Positions 1 to 8,419 of a DNA stretch of 64,000 nt are shown here, piece after piece (positions within the stretch are counted from its first letter, which is position 1; the number at the start of each line of letters is the position of its first letter). Under the pieces are notes generated by a model that was not told the origin of the DNA, searched no databases, and worked only from the letters and a program-made list of their open reading frames with translations. Source of the DNA: Gymnodinialimonas phycosphaerae (GTDB lineage: Bacteria; Pseudomonadota; Alphaproteobacteria; Rhodobacterales; Rhodobacteraceae); assembly GCF_019195455.1 (NCBI RefSeq), contig NZ_JAIMBW010000001.1:1488001-1552000 (forward strand), read 5' to 3'. The translations under genes and the position numbers were made by a program.

Positions 1-914
1 GCGGCGAGGCCTGCCCAAAGGCCGTCCTGATGGTCCTTGGACCGGAACGGCGGCGACATCACGCGACGCGCGGCGTATTGCCAATCCTTGTTGAAATACT
101 CGCTCTCATCCAGCGTCAGGTGTTGGATCAACGGCTCACCAAAGACCCGCATCCCTTTTTGGCGGGCGCGGCGGATGGCCTCGTGGGCCTGCTCGCAGGA
201 GACGTGCACGATATACAACGGCGTGCCGGCAGCATCGGCGATCATTATGGCACGGTTGGCGGCTTCGCCCTCCACTTCGGGCGGGCGGGAATAGGCGTGG
301 CCTTCCGGCCCCGTCACGCCCATCGCCATGTATTTCTGCTGCAATTCCTGGACGATATCGCCGTTTTCGGCATGGACCAGCGGCAATGCCCCCAGTTCCG
401 CGCAGCGCTTGAACGACGCAAACATCTCGTCGTCCTCAATCATCAGCGCGCCCTTATAGGCCATGAAGTGCTTGAAGGTGTTGATGCCGCGCTGGTTCAC
501 GACGGCGTCCATCTCGTTAAAGATATCTTCATTCCAACCGGTTATTGCCATGTGATAAGAGATATCAACGCAGATCTGATCCTTGGATTTCTTGTCCCAG
601 GCATCAATCGCATTCAGAAGGGAGCCATCCTCTCCGGGCAGGCAGAAATCCACCAGCATCGTGGTGCCACCCGCCGCCGCCGCAAAGGTGCCGGTCTCGA
701 ACGTCTCGGCCGCCGTGGTTCCCATGAAGGGCATTTCCAGGTGCGTGTGGGGGTCGATCCCGCCGGGGATCACATAGGCGCCCTCGGCGTCGATGACCTC
801 ATCGCCGCGCAAGTTCTCTCCAATCTCGGCGATTTTCTCGCCCTCGATCAGAACATCCGCCTGCCATTGACGGTCCGCGGTCACGATCGTGCCGCCTTTG
901 ATCACTTTGCTCAT
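1..914 (-). CDS. hydA: Dihydropyrimidinase (partial, C-terminus beyond left edge)
   Basis: Cytoplasmic amidohydrolase that opens dihydrouracil or dihydrothymine to the N-carbamoyl-beta-amino acid, the second step of reductive pyrimidine breakdown. About 304 N-terminal residues are present of a family usually near 480; the rest lies off the left edge. Visible features are the metal-binding HTH in PGGIDPHTHLEMPF (about residues 50-63), the lysine that is normally carbamylated in FMAYKG (about residue 154), and later histidines in LVHAENGD and YIVHVSCE. The ATG at 914 follows a G-rich ribosome site. It is the last visible gene of the minus-strand set that starts with the beta-alanine aminotransferase. 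A hydantoinase acting on other cyclic amides is the alternative, but the neighbours favour dihydropyrimidinase. Confidence 0.93.
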   Translation of the reverse strand, partial: MSKVIKGGTIVTADRQWQADVLIEGEKIAEIGENLRGDEVIDAEGAYVIPGGIDPHTHLEMPFMGTTAAETFETGTFAAAAGGTTMLVDFCLPGEDGSLLNAIDAWDKKSKDQICVDISYHMAITGWNEDIFNEMDAVVNQRGINTFKHFMAYKGALMIEDDEMFASFKRCAELGALPLVHAENGDIVQELQQKYMAMGVTGPEGHAYSRPPEVEGEAANRAIMIADAAGTPLYIVHVSCEQAHEAIRRARQKGMRVFGEPLIQHLTLDESEYFNKDWQYAARRVMSPPFRSKDHQDGLWAGLA

Positions 915-953
915 GGAACCCCCCAAGGTGGATTAAGGTGAAGTTTGATGCCC

Positions 954-1208
954 CTAGCTTTGGGCCACCACGCAGATCATCCGCTGGTCGCGGGTGAGTA
1001 GCGGTATGTAGACGCTTTCGACCACGTTGTTGTGCAAGTACCAGTAGCAGCCGTCGTCCTGCAGGCGCACGGTCGAGGTGTCTTGCCCCGGTGCGACAAG
1101 GCCCAGAACCTCTTCGGGCAGCACTTCCGTCTCGCCCTCAGGCGTGGGCGTGACACATCCCGACAGCGCCAAAATCGCGCCGGCCGCCAGCCAATACTTT
1201 GAATTCAT
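954..1208 (-). CDS. Small lipoprotein of unknown function
   Basis: Encodes 84 residues. The N-terminus is a lipoprotein signal with a lipobox (LSGC, Cys at residue 18), so the mature chain should be acylated and membrane-anchored. The mature part is short, begins with an acidic Pro/Glu-rich stretch and contains a second conserved-looking Cys/Trp segment (DDGCYWYLHN) before the end. Its ATG overlaps the stop of the upstream ureidopropionase gene by four bases (ATGA), which suggests translational coupling, and dihydropyrimidinase starts 39 bases after it. I do not recognise the family. A membrane lipoprotein inside a cytoplasmic catabolic operon is odd; a role in sensing or uptake is only a guess. 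Confidence 0.75.
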   Translation of the reverse strand: MNSKYWLAAGAILALSGCVTPTPEGETEVLPEEVLGLVAPGQDTSTVRLQDDGCYWYLHNNVVESVYIPLLTRDQRMICVVAQS

Positions 1209-2455
1209 GTTACAATCTCCGCCGTTTCCACGACCGCATGGAACAACACATTCGCCCCGGCCGCCGCCCATTCCGGGCTGATTTCCTCGGCCTCGTTATG
1301 GCTCAAACCGTCCACACAGGGACACATCACCATCGCCGTCGGGGCCACATCATTGATCCAGCACGCATCGTGCCCTGCCCCGGATACGATATCCATGTGA
1401 GAAAGCCCAAGTCTTTCCGCAGCTTGCCGGATCGCCGTGACACATTTGGCATCGAAGGCGGGCGGGTTGAACTGACCGACGATCTCGGCCTCGAAGCTGA
1501 CGCCAATGTCCTCGCAAAGCTTTGGCGCACGCTCCATCAGCTCGGCCACCATGGCCTCCAGCTTGTCGAGAATATGCGTGCGCATATCGACGGTGAAGAC
1601 GACCTTGCCCAGAATGATGTTACGAGAGTTGGGGTACACGTCAATGTGTCCGATCGCGCCCACGGCATTGGGCTGGTTCTTCATCGCGATCTCGTGGACA
1701 AGTTCGGTGATCAGCGCGAGACCCCGGCCCGCGTTCTTGCGCATGTGCATGGGCGTCGAGCCGGTATGGCTCTCCTTGCCGTTCACCGTGCACTCGATCC
1801 AGCGCAGGCCCTGCCCGTGGGTCACGACGCCCACGTCTTTGCCTTCCGCCTCGAGGATCGGGCCCTGTTCGATGTGCAACTCGAAGAAGGCATGCATCTT
1901 GCGGTCGCCGACCTTCTCATCCCCCACCCAACCGATGCGCTTCAACTCATCGCCGAACGTCTTGCCGTCGGCATCGACGCGCGCGTAAGCCCAGTCTTGC
2001 GTGTGTTTGCCCGCAAAGACCCCAGATGCGAGCATGGCGGGCGCGTAGCGCGTCCCTTCCTCATTCGTCCAATTGGTCACCACGATCGGATGCTTTGTCT
2101 TGAGCCCCAAGTCATTCAGCGTGCGGATAATCTCCAGGCCCCCAAGCACACCAAGCACCCCATCATACTTGCCCCCCGTGGGCTGCGTATCGAGGTGGCT
2201 GCCCACGTAAACCGGCAGCGCGTCGGGGTCCGTGCCCTCGCGCCGGGCGAACATGTTGCCCATGGTATCGACGCCCATGGTGCAGCCCGCCGCCTTGCAC
2301 CAATCCGCGAACAGGTGCCGCCCCTCGCTGTCCTCATCGGTCAGCGTCTGGCGGTTGTTGCCGCCCGCGATGCCGGGGCCGATCTTGGCCATCTCCATCA
2401 AGCTGTCCCACAGGCGGGCGCCGTCGATCTTCATGTTTTCTGCGGGGGCTGGCAT
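1205..2455 (-). CDS. Beta-ureidopropionase / N-carbamoyl amino acid hydrolase (M20 family)
   Basis: Encodes 416 residues, the usual length of the Zn-dependent N-carbamoyl-amino-acid amidohydrolases. It should release CO2 and ammonia from N-carbamoyl-beta-alanine to give beta-alanine. Metal-binding motifs typical of the M20 fold are present: GSHLDTQPTGGKYDG near residue 86, NEEGTRY, ELHIEQGP, and the C-terminal His in LSHNEAEE. The small dimerisation domain occupies roughly residues 210-325. It lies between a BauB-like cupin gene (9 bases upstream) and the lipoprotein gene that it overlaps by four bases. The same fold also includes hydantoin-pathway L-carbamoylases and allantoate amidohydrolases; the neighbouring preTA, dihydropyrimidinase and beta-alanine aminotransferase point to the pyrimidine pathway. 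Confidence 0.92.
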   Translation of the reverse strand: MPAPAENMKIDGARLWDSLMEMAKIGPGIAGGNNRQTLTDEDSEGRHLFADWCKAAGCTMGVDTMGNMFARREGTDPDALPVYVGSHLDTQPTGGKYDGVLGVLGGLEIIRTLNDLGLKTKHPIVVTNWTNEEGTRYAPAMLASGVFAGKHTQDWAYARVDADGKTFGDELKRIGWVGDEKVGDRKMHAFFELHIEQGPILEAEGKDVGVVTHGQGLRWIECTVNGKESHTGSTPMHMRKNAGRGLALITELVHEIAMKNQPNAVGAIGHIDVYPNSRNIILGKVVFTVDMRTHILDKLEAMVAELMERAPKLCEDIGVSFEAEIVGQFNPPAFDAKCVTAIRQAAERLGLSHMDIVSGAGHDACWINDVAPTAMVMCPCVDGLSHNEAEEISPEWAAAGANVLFHAVVETAEIVT

Positions 2456-2464
2456 GGGGCTTCC

Positions 2465-2746
2465 TTACTTAAGTTCGGTCTCGATGAACGTCATCTGGGC
2501 GTCGCCGCCGTTGATGACATTGTGTTCCACGCCCTTGTCGCGGCGATATACGGTGCCGGCGGCGATGAAGACTTCGCGTGTCTCACCGTCCGGCTCTTCC
2601 AAGCGCATCCGGCAATCGGTCATCGTTGTGATGACGTAATCCATTCCGTGAGTGTGCCAGCCGGTCTGGTCGCCCGGCGCGAAGTCAAACCGCGTGACTC
2701 GCACGCGGGCGTCGTCGATCAGGGTTTCCGCCCGCGCCTCAGCCAT
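2465..2746 (-). CDS. BauB-like cupin protein
   Basis: Encodes 93 residues forming a single cupin barrel. The metal-binding motif is partly visible as WHTHGMDY (about residues 30-37) and the second His as GVEHNV (about residue 73). Such small cupins sit beside beta-alanine:pyruvate aminotransferase genes, for example bauB in the Pseudomonas bauABCD operon, but their chemistry is not settled. Here the ATG abuts the aminotransferase stop with no gap, so the two are almost certainly co-transcribed. The usual Glu of cupin motif 1 appears to be Asp in this protein, seen by eye only. Confidence 0.85.
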   Translation of the reverse strand: MAEARAETLIDDARVRVTRFDFAPGDQTGWHTHGMDYVITTMTDCRMRLEEPDGETREVFIAAGTVYRRDKGVEHNVINGGDAQMTFIETELK

Positions 2747-4078
2747 TCACTTCAAGCCCTGCAACACGTCACGCAACGTGCCAAACAGTTGATCTATCTC
2801 ACCGTTCGAGATGATTAGCGGCGGGGACATGGCGATGATATCGCCCGTGGTGCGGATCAACACACCCTTGTCGTAGCAATCGAGGAAGGCCTGGAAGGCG
2901 CGTCTGGTGGGCTCGCCCGCGATGGGTTCCAACTCCACCGCGCCAATCAGGCCTTCGCTGCGGATGTCGATCACATGGGGGCAATCGCGCAAGGAATGCA
3001 CGCCGTCGGCCCAGTAGGGCGCAAGTTCGGCCGCGCGCTCGAACAGACCGTCCTGTTTGTAGGTCTCCAGCGTGGCGAGGCCCGCGGCGGAAGCGATCGG
3101 ATTGCCCGAATAGGTGTAGCCGTGGAACAGCTCGATCAGATGCTCGGGGCCTTGCATGAAGGCATCGTGGATCTCCTTCGTGGCCAGTACGGCGCCCATC
3201 GGGATCACGCCGTTTGTAAGGCCTTTGGCGGTCGTGATCAGATCAGGCATGACGTTGTAGTGTTCTGCCGCGAAGGACGATCCAAGCCGCCCGAACCCAG
3301 TGATTACCTCATCAAATATCAGGAGTATTCCGTGCCGTGTACAGATCTCGCGCAGCTTCTCAAGATACCCCTTGGGCGGCATCAGCACGCCGGTGGACCC
3401 GGCCATCGGCTCGATGATGCAGGCGGCAATCGTCTCGGCCCCGTGCAGGGCAACGATGCGCTCCAACTCCTCGGCCAGATGGGCGCCATGCTCGGGCTGG
3501 CCCTTCACGAAGCGGTTCTGATCGGGCAGATGGGTGTGAGGCAAATGATCCACACCCGTCAACAATGACCCGAAAACCTTGCGATTGTTCACGATTCCGC
3601 CGACGGAGATCCCGCCAAAGTTTACCCCGTGATACCCGCGCTCACGCCCGATCAGGCGCGTGCGGCTGCCTTGGCCAATCGCACGCTGGTACGCGATGGC
3701 AATTTTTAGGGCCGTCTCAACGCTTTCGGAGCCAGAGTTGGTGTAGAACACATGCTCGAACGGTTTCGGCGCCATGTCGCGCAGGCGGTTGGCCAGCTCA
3801 AACGCCTTGGGGTGGCCCATCTGGAAGGCAGGCGCATAGTCCATCTCGGCCGCCTGCTTCTGGATCGCCTCCACGATGCGCGGCTGGTTGTGGCCCGCGT
3901 TGCAGCACCACAAGCCGGCGGTCCCGTCCAGCACCTGCCGCCCATCGGCGGTGGTGTAATGCATCTTGTCGGCGCCCACGAACATGCGGGGCTGCTTCTT
4001 GAACTGCCGGTTCGCGGTGAACGGCATCCAGAATGCGCTCAGGTCATTGGGGACCGGGTTGGAGCGGTCGAGTGCCAT
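2747..4078 (-). CDS. bauA: Beta-alanine (omega-amino acid)--pyruvate aminotransferase
   Basis: Encodes 443 residues of a PLP-dependent class III aminotransferase that moves the amino group of beta-alanine to pyruvate, giving malonate semialdehyde and alanine. The cofactor-binding aspartate lies in IFDEVITGFG (about residue 256) and the Schiff-base lysine in TTAKGLTNG (about residue 285). The length matches Pseudomonas omega-amino acid:pyruvate aminotransferase. I start it at the ATG at 4078 (MALDRSNPVP) because the family begins there; an in-frame upstream start at 4129 would add 17 unconserved residues. It heads the minus-strand catabolic set, with a perfect RutR operator 67-82 bases upstream of the ATG. 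A taurine or GABA aminotransferase is possible, but the pathway context favours beta-alanine. Confidence 0.92.
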   Translation of the reverse strand: MALDRSNPVPNDLSAFWMPFTANRQFKKQPRMFVGADKMHYTTADGRQVLDGTAGLWCCNAGHNQPRIVEAIQKQAAEMDYAPAFQMGHPKAFELANRLRDMAPKPFEHVFYTNSGSESVETALKIAIAYQRAIGQGSRTRLIGRERGYHGVNFGGISVGGIVNNRKVFGSLLTGVDHLPHTHLPDQNRFVKGQPEHGAHLAEELERIVALHGAETIAACIIEPMAGSTGVLMPPKGYLEKLREICTRHGILLIFDEVITGFGRLGSSFAAEHYNVMPDLITTAKGLTNGVIPMGAVLATKEIHDAFMQGPEHLIELFHGYTYSGNPIASAAGLATLETYKQDGLFERAAELAPYWADGVHSLRDCPHVIDIRSEGLIGAVELEPIAGEPTRRAFQAFLDCYDKGVLIRTTGDIIAMSPPLIISNGEIDQLFGTLRDVLQGLK

Positions 4079-4144
4079 GGCTGTTTCCCCCCGCCGCCCC
4101 TTGGGCGGCAAAATATGCAGGTGGCGCAAATCGCGCGAAATCTT

Positions 4145-4160
4145 TTGACCAATTGGTCAA
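4145..4160. promoter_or_regulatory. RutR operator (perfect palindrome)
   Basis: The sequence TTGACCAATTGGTCAA is an uninterrupted 16-bp palindrome. It matches the known RutR consensus TTGACCA-N2-TGGTCAA exactly. It lies between the divergent aminotransferase (start 4078) and rutR (start 4319), so it could control both. RutR is known to release DNA when it binds uracil or thymine. Confidence 0.9.
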
Positions 4161-4318
4161 GGCTACGCTAGCAAATGAATCGCGTCAGTCAATCTTAACG
4201 ATCCCTGCTCGCCAAGATACTATGACACCACCGGGGCTTATCGTTCCAGATGGAACACGTTAGGCACCGGATGAAACAAGCTGCTGCACCTTTGGGCAGT
4301 GTTGGAACAGGCGTATCG

Positions 4319-4930
4319 ATGACCGCACCCAAGCCCCGCACCCGCATCCAGGAAAAGAACCGTGCTCGGGTGCTGGAGGCCGCGCTGGAGGTCTTCTCGC
4401 TCCATGGGTTTCGCGGCGCGACCCTGGATGCGATTGCGTCCGAGGCCGGGCTGTCGAAGCCCAATCTGCTGTATTATTTCGCGTCAAAGGAAGATATCCA
4501 CGTGACGCTTCTGGAGGGGTTGGTGGACACCTGGCTTGCCCCCCTGCGCGAGATGCGCGCCGATGGTGATCCGCAATCGGAGATCTTGGCCTACGTTCGC
4601 CGCAAGTTGCAGCTAAGCCGTGATTTCCCCCGCGAATCCAGACTTTTCGCGCAAGAGATCGTGCAAGGCGCGCCGCGGATGATCCAAGGATTATCGACGG
4701 ATCTGAAGGCGCTGGTGGATGAAAAAGCCGCCGTGATCCGCATCTGGATGGCATCGGGGCAGATTGCCCCCTCCGACCCCCATCACCTGATCTTCTCGAT
4801 CTGGTCGCTGACGCAGCACTATGCCGATTTCGACGTGCAAGTCCGCGCCGTTCTGGGCGAGGACCGAGACCCGCTAGCCGAGGCCGAGATCTTCCTGGAG
4901 ACGCTTTTTTCGCGCCTCCTTACGCCTTGA
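4319..4930 (+). CDS. rutR: RutR-type TetR-family pyrimidine-responsive repressor
   Basis: Encodes 203 residues. The N-terminal helix-turn-helix is clear (TLDAIASEAGLSKPNLLYYF, about residues 40-59), and the ligand domain resembles Escherichia coli RutR closely along its length: LLYYF-SKE, DIWLAPL-like, SRDFPRESRLFAQE, DLKALVDEKAAVI and HLIFSIWSLTQHYADF. RutR senses uracil/thymine. In E. coli it controls the oxidative rut operon; here it sits between the two halves of the reductive pathway and has a perfect operator upstream. The ATG at 4319 (MTAPKPRTR) is preferred to an in-frame ATG at 4250, whose extra residues are not family-like. Its 3' end overlaps the convergent VOC gene by 11 bases. 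Confidence 0.93.
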   Translation: MTAPKPRTRIQEKNRARVLEAALEVFSLHGFRGATLDAIASEAGLSKPNLLYYFASKEDIHVTLLEGLVDTWLAPLREMRADGDPQSEILAYVRRKLQLSRDFPRESRLFAQEIVQGAPRMIQGLSTDLKALVDEKAAVIRIWMASGQIAPSDPHHLIFSIWSLTQHYADFDVQVRAVLGEDRDPLAEAEIFLETLFSRLLTP

Positions 4931-5339
4931 TCCGAGAGGTCTTGAAGTCTTCCATATCGATCCCTTCCGCCTCGGAGGCATGGAAATCCACGTGCAAGTG
5001 GTTGCCATCGGGATCCCAGACGTTGACCTGAACCAGCGGAATATCGGGCACGCGGACCAGGCGAAAGGCTACATCGGCGGCGGTCAGTCGTTCAAGGAAC
5101 TCTGTCAGGCCCTTGGCGGCGAAGGCGGCGTGTTCCAACGCCAGATCGGTGGCTTTGGGCGGCGTCGTCTTGACCTCGACCAAATGCACAACGGGCACCG
5201 CGCCCGCATACATCCACGCGCCGTCGAAAGGGAAATTCGGGCGATACCCTTGTTTCAAGTGCAAGAAATTCTCGTACCACGCGATCATTTCCGCAAGCTG
5301 CGTGGTTTGCAGGTTCACGTGATCGAGACGTTCAATCAT
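4920..5339 (-). CDS. VOC-family (glyoxalase/dioxygenase-fold) protein
   Basis: Encodes 139 residues of the vicinal oxygen chelate fold: an N-terminal strand IERLDHVNLQT with a putative metal His, and the second half ending in VWDPDGNHLHVDFH. The ATG at 5339 overlaps the preA stop by four bases (ATGA), so it is coupled to preA and probably works in the same pathway. The substrate cannot be told from the sequence; detoxification of a reactive aldehyde such as malonate semialdehyde is a guess. An upstream in-frame start would extend it into preA and is unlikely. Confidence 0.85.
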   Translation of the reverse strand: MIERLDHVNLQTTQLAEMIAWYENFLHLKQGYRPNFPFDGAWMYAGAVPVVHLVEVKTTPPKATDLALEHAAFAAKGLTEFLERLTAADVAFRLVRVPDIPLVQVNVWDPDGNHLHVDFHASEAEGIDMEDFKTSRIKA

Positions 5340-6640
5340 TCCGCAGCCTCCACGCGACCCGGGTTGTTGGGATGTGTCGTCCAATTGGCGTAGTCGTCGC
5401 TGACGGTCAGACCCGTGCGGGCATCAACCTCTCCGTCGGCCAGCTCCACCATGGTGATGCAATCCTCCACCGGGCAGACATTCACGCAAAGATTGCAGGC
5501 GACGCATTCGGCGTCGATCACTTCGAACACTCGGTCGGCAGACATGGAAATCGCCTGATGCGAGGTGTCTTCACAGGCCGCGTAGCAGCGCCCGCATTTG
5601 ATGCAGGCGTCCTGATTGATCTTCGCCTTGGCCACGTAATTGAGGTTCAGGTACTGCCAATCCGTGACATTCGGCACCGCACGGCCCACCAGATCGTCGA
5701 GGGATATCTCTTTCTCATCAAGGTATTGCGAGAGGCCACTGATCATCTCTTGCACGATCTTGAAGCCATAGGTCATCGCGGCCGTGCAGACCTGCACGTT
5801 GCCCGCGCCAAGCGCCATGAACTCTGCTGCGTCGCGCCACGTGGTGACGCCGCCGATGCCGGAAATCGGCAGGCCGTGCGTCTCATCGTGCCGCGCGATC
5901 TCGGACACCATGGACATCGCGATCGGCTTGACCGCCGGGCCGCAATAGCCGCCGTGCGAACCCTTGCCGCCGATCGACGGCTCGGGCGACATGGTGTCGA
6001 GGTTGACCGAGGTGATGGAGTTGATCGTGTTGATCAAGGACACCGCATCCGCCCCGCCCCGCTTGGCGGCAGCGGCGGGTTTGGTGATATCGGTGATGTT
6101 CGGTGTCAGTTTCACGATGACCGGCTTGGAGTAGTACTGCTTGCACCAGCGCGTCACCATCTCGATGTATTCGGGCACCTGGCCCACGGCGGCGCCCATG
6201 CCGCGCTCGGACATGCCATGGGGGCAGCCGAAGTTCAGCTCGATCCCGTCCGCGCCGGTGTCTTCCACCAGCGGCAGGATGGCTTTCCACGCTTCCTCCT
6301 CACAGGGCACCATGATGGAGACGATCATCGCGCGGTCGGGGTAGTCGGCCTTCACGCGCTTGATCTCTTCAAGGTTGGTGTAAAGGTCGCGGTCGGTGAT
6401 CAGCTCGATGTTGTTGAGGCCCAGAAGCCGCCGGTCCGCGCCGTAGATAGCTCCGTAGCGGGGGCCATTGACGTTCACCACGGGCGGCCCTTCCGAGCCG
6501 AGCGTCTTCCAGACGACGCCGCCCCATCCGGCCTCGAACGCGCGTCGGACGTTGTATTCCTTGTCCGTAGGCGGCGCGGAGGCAAGCCAGAAGGGGTTGG
6601 GCGAATGGATGCCGAGGAAGTTGGAGGTCAGGTCAGCCAT
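5336..6640 (-). CDS. preA: NAD-dependent dihydropyrimidine dehydrogenase subunit PreA
   Basis: Encodes 434 residues. The N-terminal part is a dihydroorotate-dehydrogenase-like FMN barrel with GADGIELNFGCPHG and ISGIGGVTTW. The C-terminal part is a ferredoxin module with two [4Fe-4S] motifs, CIKCGRCYAAC and CVACNLCVNVCP. With PreT it reduces uracil or thymine to the dihydropyrimidine with NADH in the cytoplasm, the first step of the reductive route. Its ATG at 6640 lies inside the end of the preceding secreted-protein gene (13-base overlap). Length and domain order match E. coli PreA closely. Confidence 0.96.
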   Translation of the reverse strand: MADLTSNFLGIHSPNPFWLASAPPTDKEYNVRRAFEAGWGGVVWKTLGSEGPPVVNVNGPRYGAIYGADRRLLGLNNIELITDRDLYTNLEEIKRVKADYPDRAMIVSIMVPCEEEAWKAILPLVEDTGADGIELNFGCPHGMSERGMGAAVGQVPEYIEMVTRWCKQYYSKPVIVKLTPNITDITKPAAAAKRGGADAVSLINTINSITSVNLDTMSPEPSIGGKGSHGGYCGPAVKPIAMSMVSEIARHDETHGLPISGIGGVTTWRDAAEFMALGAGNVQVCTAAMTYGFKIVQEMISGLSQYLDEKEISLDDLVGRAVPNVTDWQYLNLNYVAKAKINQDACIKCGRCYAACEDTSHQAISMSADRVFEVIDAECVACNLCVNVCPVEDCITMVELADGEVDARTGLTVSDDYANWTTHPNNPGRVEAAE

Positions 6641-7026
6641 GGAGAAATCTCCTTCATGGGGTGATTAGTTGCATCGAGAAAGGATTCGGTTCCCAGATCG
6701 TCATCAAGATAAAGCGCAAGCCGCCCGTCAGGCAGCAGAAGGGCGACGATCTTGGTCACTTCGGAATTCAATTGGGTCACGCCGTCGGTCGGAGTGTCTC
6801 CAGTGAAATGCGTGGTGTAGCATGTCAGATCGGTCACGTAGGCATCGCCTTCTTCCAGGGCGATCGGCGCCGCTTCGCAGGTCGAATGATCGCCCCACCC
6901 GGCCCCGAATTCATCAATGTAGAAGATTGGCCCCTGTTCTCCGCGCCATTCCCCGCGCACAGTATCGGCTGCGGCTGGGGCACCCAAAGCGGCGAGGGGT
7001 ATGGCACAGGCGAGAGCGCGTTTCAC
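6628..7026 (-). CDS. Secreted protein of unknown function between preT and preA
   Basis: Encodes 132 residues with a Sec signal peptide (MKRALACAIPLAALGAPAAA, cleavage near AAA-DT). The mature chain has two cysteines (STCEA, LTCYT), likely a disulfide, and an acidic C-terminal half. It starts with GTG and overlaps the preT stop by four bases (GTGA); its own end overlaps the preA start by 13 bases, so it is firmly embedded in the operon. I do not recognise the family. A periplasmic protein between two subunits of one cytoplasmic enzyme is unusual. Confidence 0.8.
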   Translation of the reverse strand: MKRALACAIPLAALGAPAAADTVRGEWRGEQGPIFYIDEFGAGWGDHSTCEAAPIALEEGDAYVTDLTCYTTHFTGDTPTDGVTQLNSEVTKIVALLLPDGRLALYLDDDLGTESFLDATNHPMKEISPWLT

Positions 7027-8363
7027 TTCGACGATCCTGAGAGGGTCACATGGATATCTTCCGCCGCGTCGCGCCCTTCGGCAACGGCGGTTACCGTCAG
7101 GTCTTCACCGCCAGCCGCGCAGTCACCGCCGGCCCATACGCCGTCAATAGACGTGCGCCCGGCACCGGTCACGGCGATCTTGGCGCCCTCCAAGGCGACG
7201 TCCGGCGCATCGGACAAGGTTTGTCCGATGGCTTTCAGAACCTGGTCGGCGGGGATATCGAAGGTCTCTCCGGTGCCCGTAAGGCTGCGGCCCTCGGCGC
7301 GGGTATACTCGCAGCGCAGGGCCGTCGCGGCCCCATTGCCCTGCACCGAAATCGGCATCGCGTTGAAGATGAACCGCACGCCCTTAGAGGCCGCGAGATC
7401 CTGCTCATACCGGCTTGCAGGCATTGCGTCGCGGTCGCGGCGATAAACGACCGTCACGTTTTCCGCCCCCAGAAGCTTGGATTGCACGGCCGCGTCAATC
7501 GCGGTCATGCCGCCGCCGATAACCACCACGTTGCGGCCCACGGGCAGCGCGGCCAGATCATCGGCCTGCCGCAAGTCTTCAATGAATTCCACGGCATCCA
7601 TGACACCCGCGCGGTCCTCACCCTCGGAGCGCAGCGCGTTCACGCCACTCAACCCCATGCCCAGGAACACGGCATCAAAGGTCTTTTGCAGCCCGGTGAG
7701 CGAGATCTCCTGGCCAAGCGCCTTGCCTGTCTCCAACCTGATCCCGCCGATCTGCATCAGCCAGTCGACCTCTGCCGCCGCAAAATCATTGGTACTTTTA
7801 TAAGAAGCGATCCCATACTCGTTCAGGCCGCCCGCCTTGGGGCGCGCGTCATAGATCACCACTTCATGGCCTTTCATCGCCAGGCGGTGGGCACAGGCCA
7901 GCCCCGCGGGCCCTGCGCCCACAACGGCGACGCGCTTTCCCGTCGCCTCGGCGCGCACGAAGGGATGCACGCCCGCGTCCATCACCACGTCAGTGGCATA
8001 GCGCTGCAACTGGCCGATCAGTACCGGCTTGCCTTCGGCGGCCTCGCGCACGCAGGCCTCTTCGCAGAGCGTTTCCGTCGGGCACACCCGGGCACACATG
8101 CCGCCCAGGATGTTCTGCTCGAAGATCGTCTTCGCCGCAGCCTCCGGCGTGCCGGTGGCGATCTGGCGGATGAACAGCGGAATGTCGATTGTCGTGGGGC
8201 ACGCCGTGATGCAGGGCGCGTCATGGCAGAAGTAGCAGCGATCGGCGGCCACCAGCGCCTCGTGCGCATCCAGAGGCGGGTGCAGATCGACGAAATTCTG
8301 CGCCAATTCGGCCGCCTCTAGGCGCGCCGGGGCGATACCGGGGGTGAAGGGAGAGTTACGCAT
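7023..8363 (-). CDS. preT: NAD-dependent dihydropyrimidine dehydrogenase subunit PreT
   Basis: Encodes 446 residues of a glutamate-synthase-small-subunit-like flavoprotein. The N-terminal Fe-S region has CYFCHDAPCITACP and CARVCPTETLCEEAC. An FAD-binding GxGPAG motif follows (VVGAGPAGLACAHR, about residue 145), then an NAD-binding site (VVIGGGMTAIDAA). It supplies electrons from NADH to PreA. A candidate RutR site lies about 57-72 bases upstream of the ATG at 8363, which makes this the promoter-proximal gene of the second catabolic set. Confidence 0.95.
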   Translation of the reverse strand: MRNSPFTPGIAPARLEAAELAQNFVDLHPPLDAHEALVAADRCYFCHDAPCITACPTTIDIPLFIRQIATGTPEAAAKTIFEQNILGGMCARVCPTETLCEEACVREAAEGKPVLIGQLQRYATDVVMDAGVHPFVRAEATGKRVAVVGAGPAGLACAHRLAMKGHEVVIYDARPKAGGLNEYGIASYKSTNDFAAAEVDWLMQIGGIRLETGKALGQEISLTGLQKTFDAVFLGMGLSGVNALRSEGEDRAGVMDAVEFIEDLRQADDLAALPVGRNVVVIGGGMTAIDAAVQSKLLGAENVTVVYRRDRDAMPASRYEQDLAASKGVRFIFNAMPISVQGNGAATALRCEYTRAEGRSLTGTGETFDIPADQVLKAIGQTLSDAPDVALEGAKIAVTGAGRTSIDGVWAGGDCAAGGEDLTVTAVAEGRDAAEDIHVTLSGSSK

Positions 8364-8419
8364 CGGGCCTCGCTTGCAACATGGCTTTGTCGGGAATCAG
8401 GCTGGCACGGGTTCAAAAA

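Noticed and set aside
2065..2085. RutR-like half match (CCAATTGGTCA) inside the ureidopropionase gene
   Set aside because: It lies in conserved coding sequence (VVTNWTNE) and matches only part of the dyad; explained by the protein motif.
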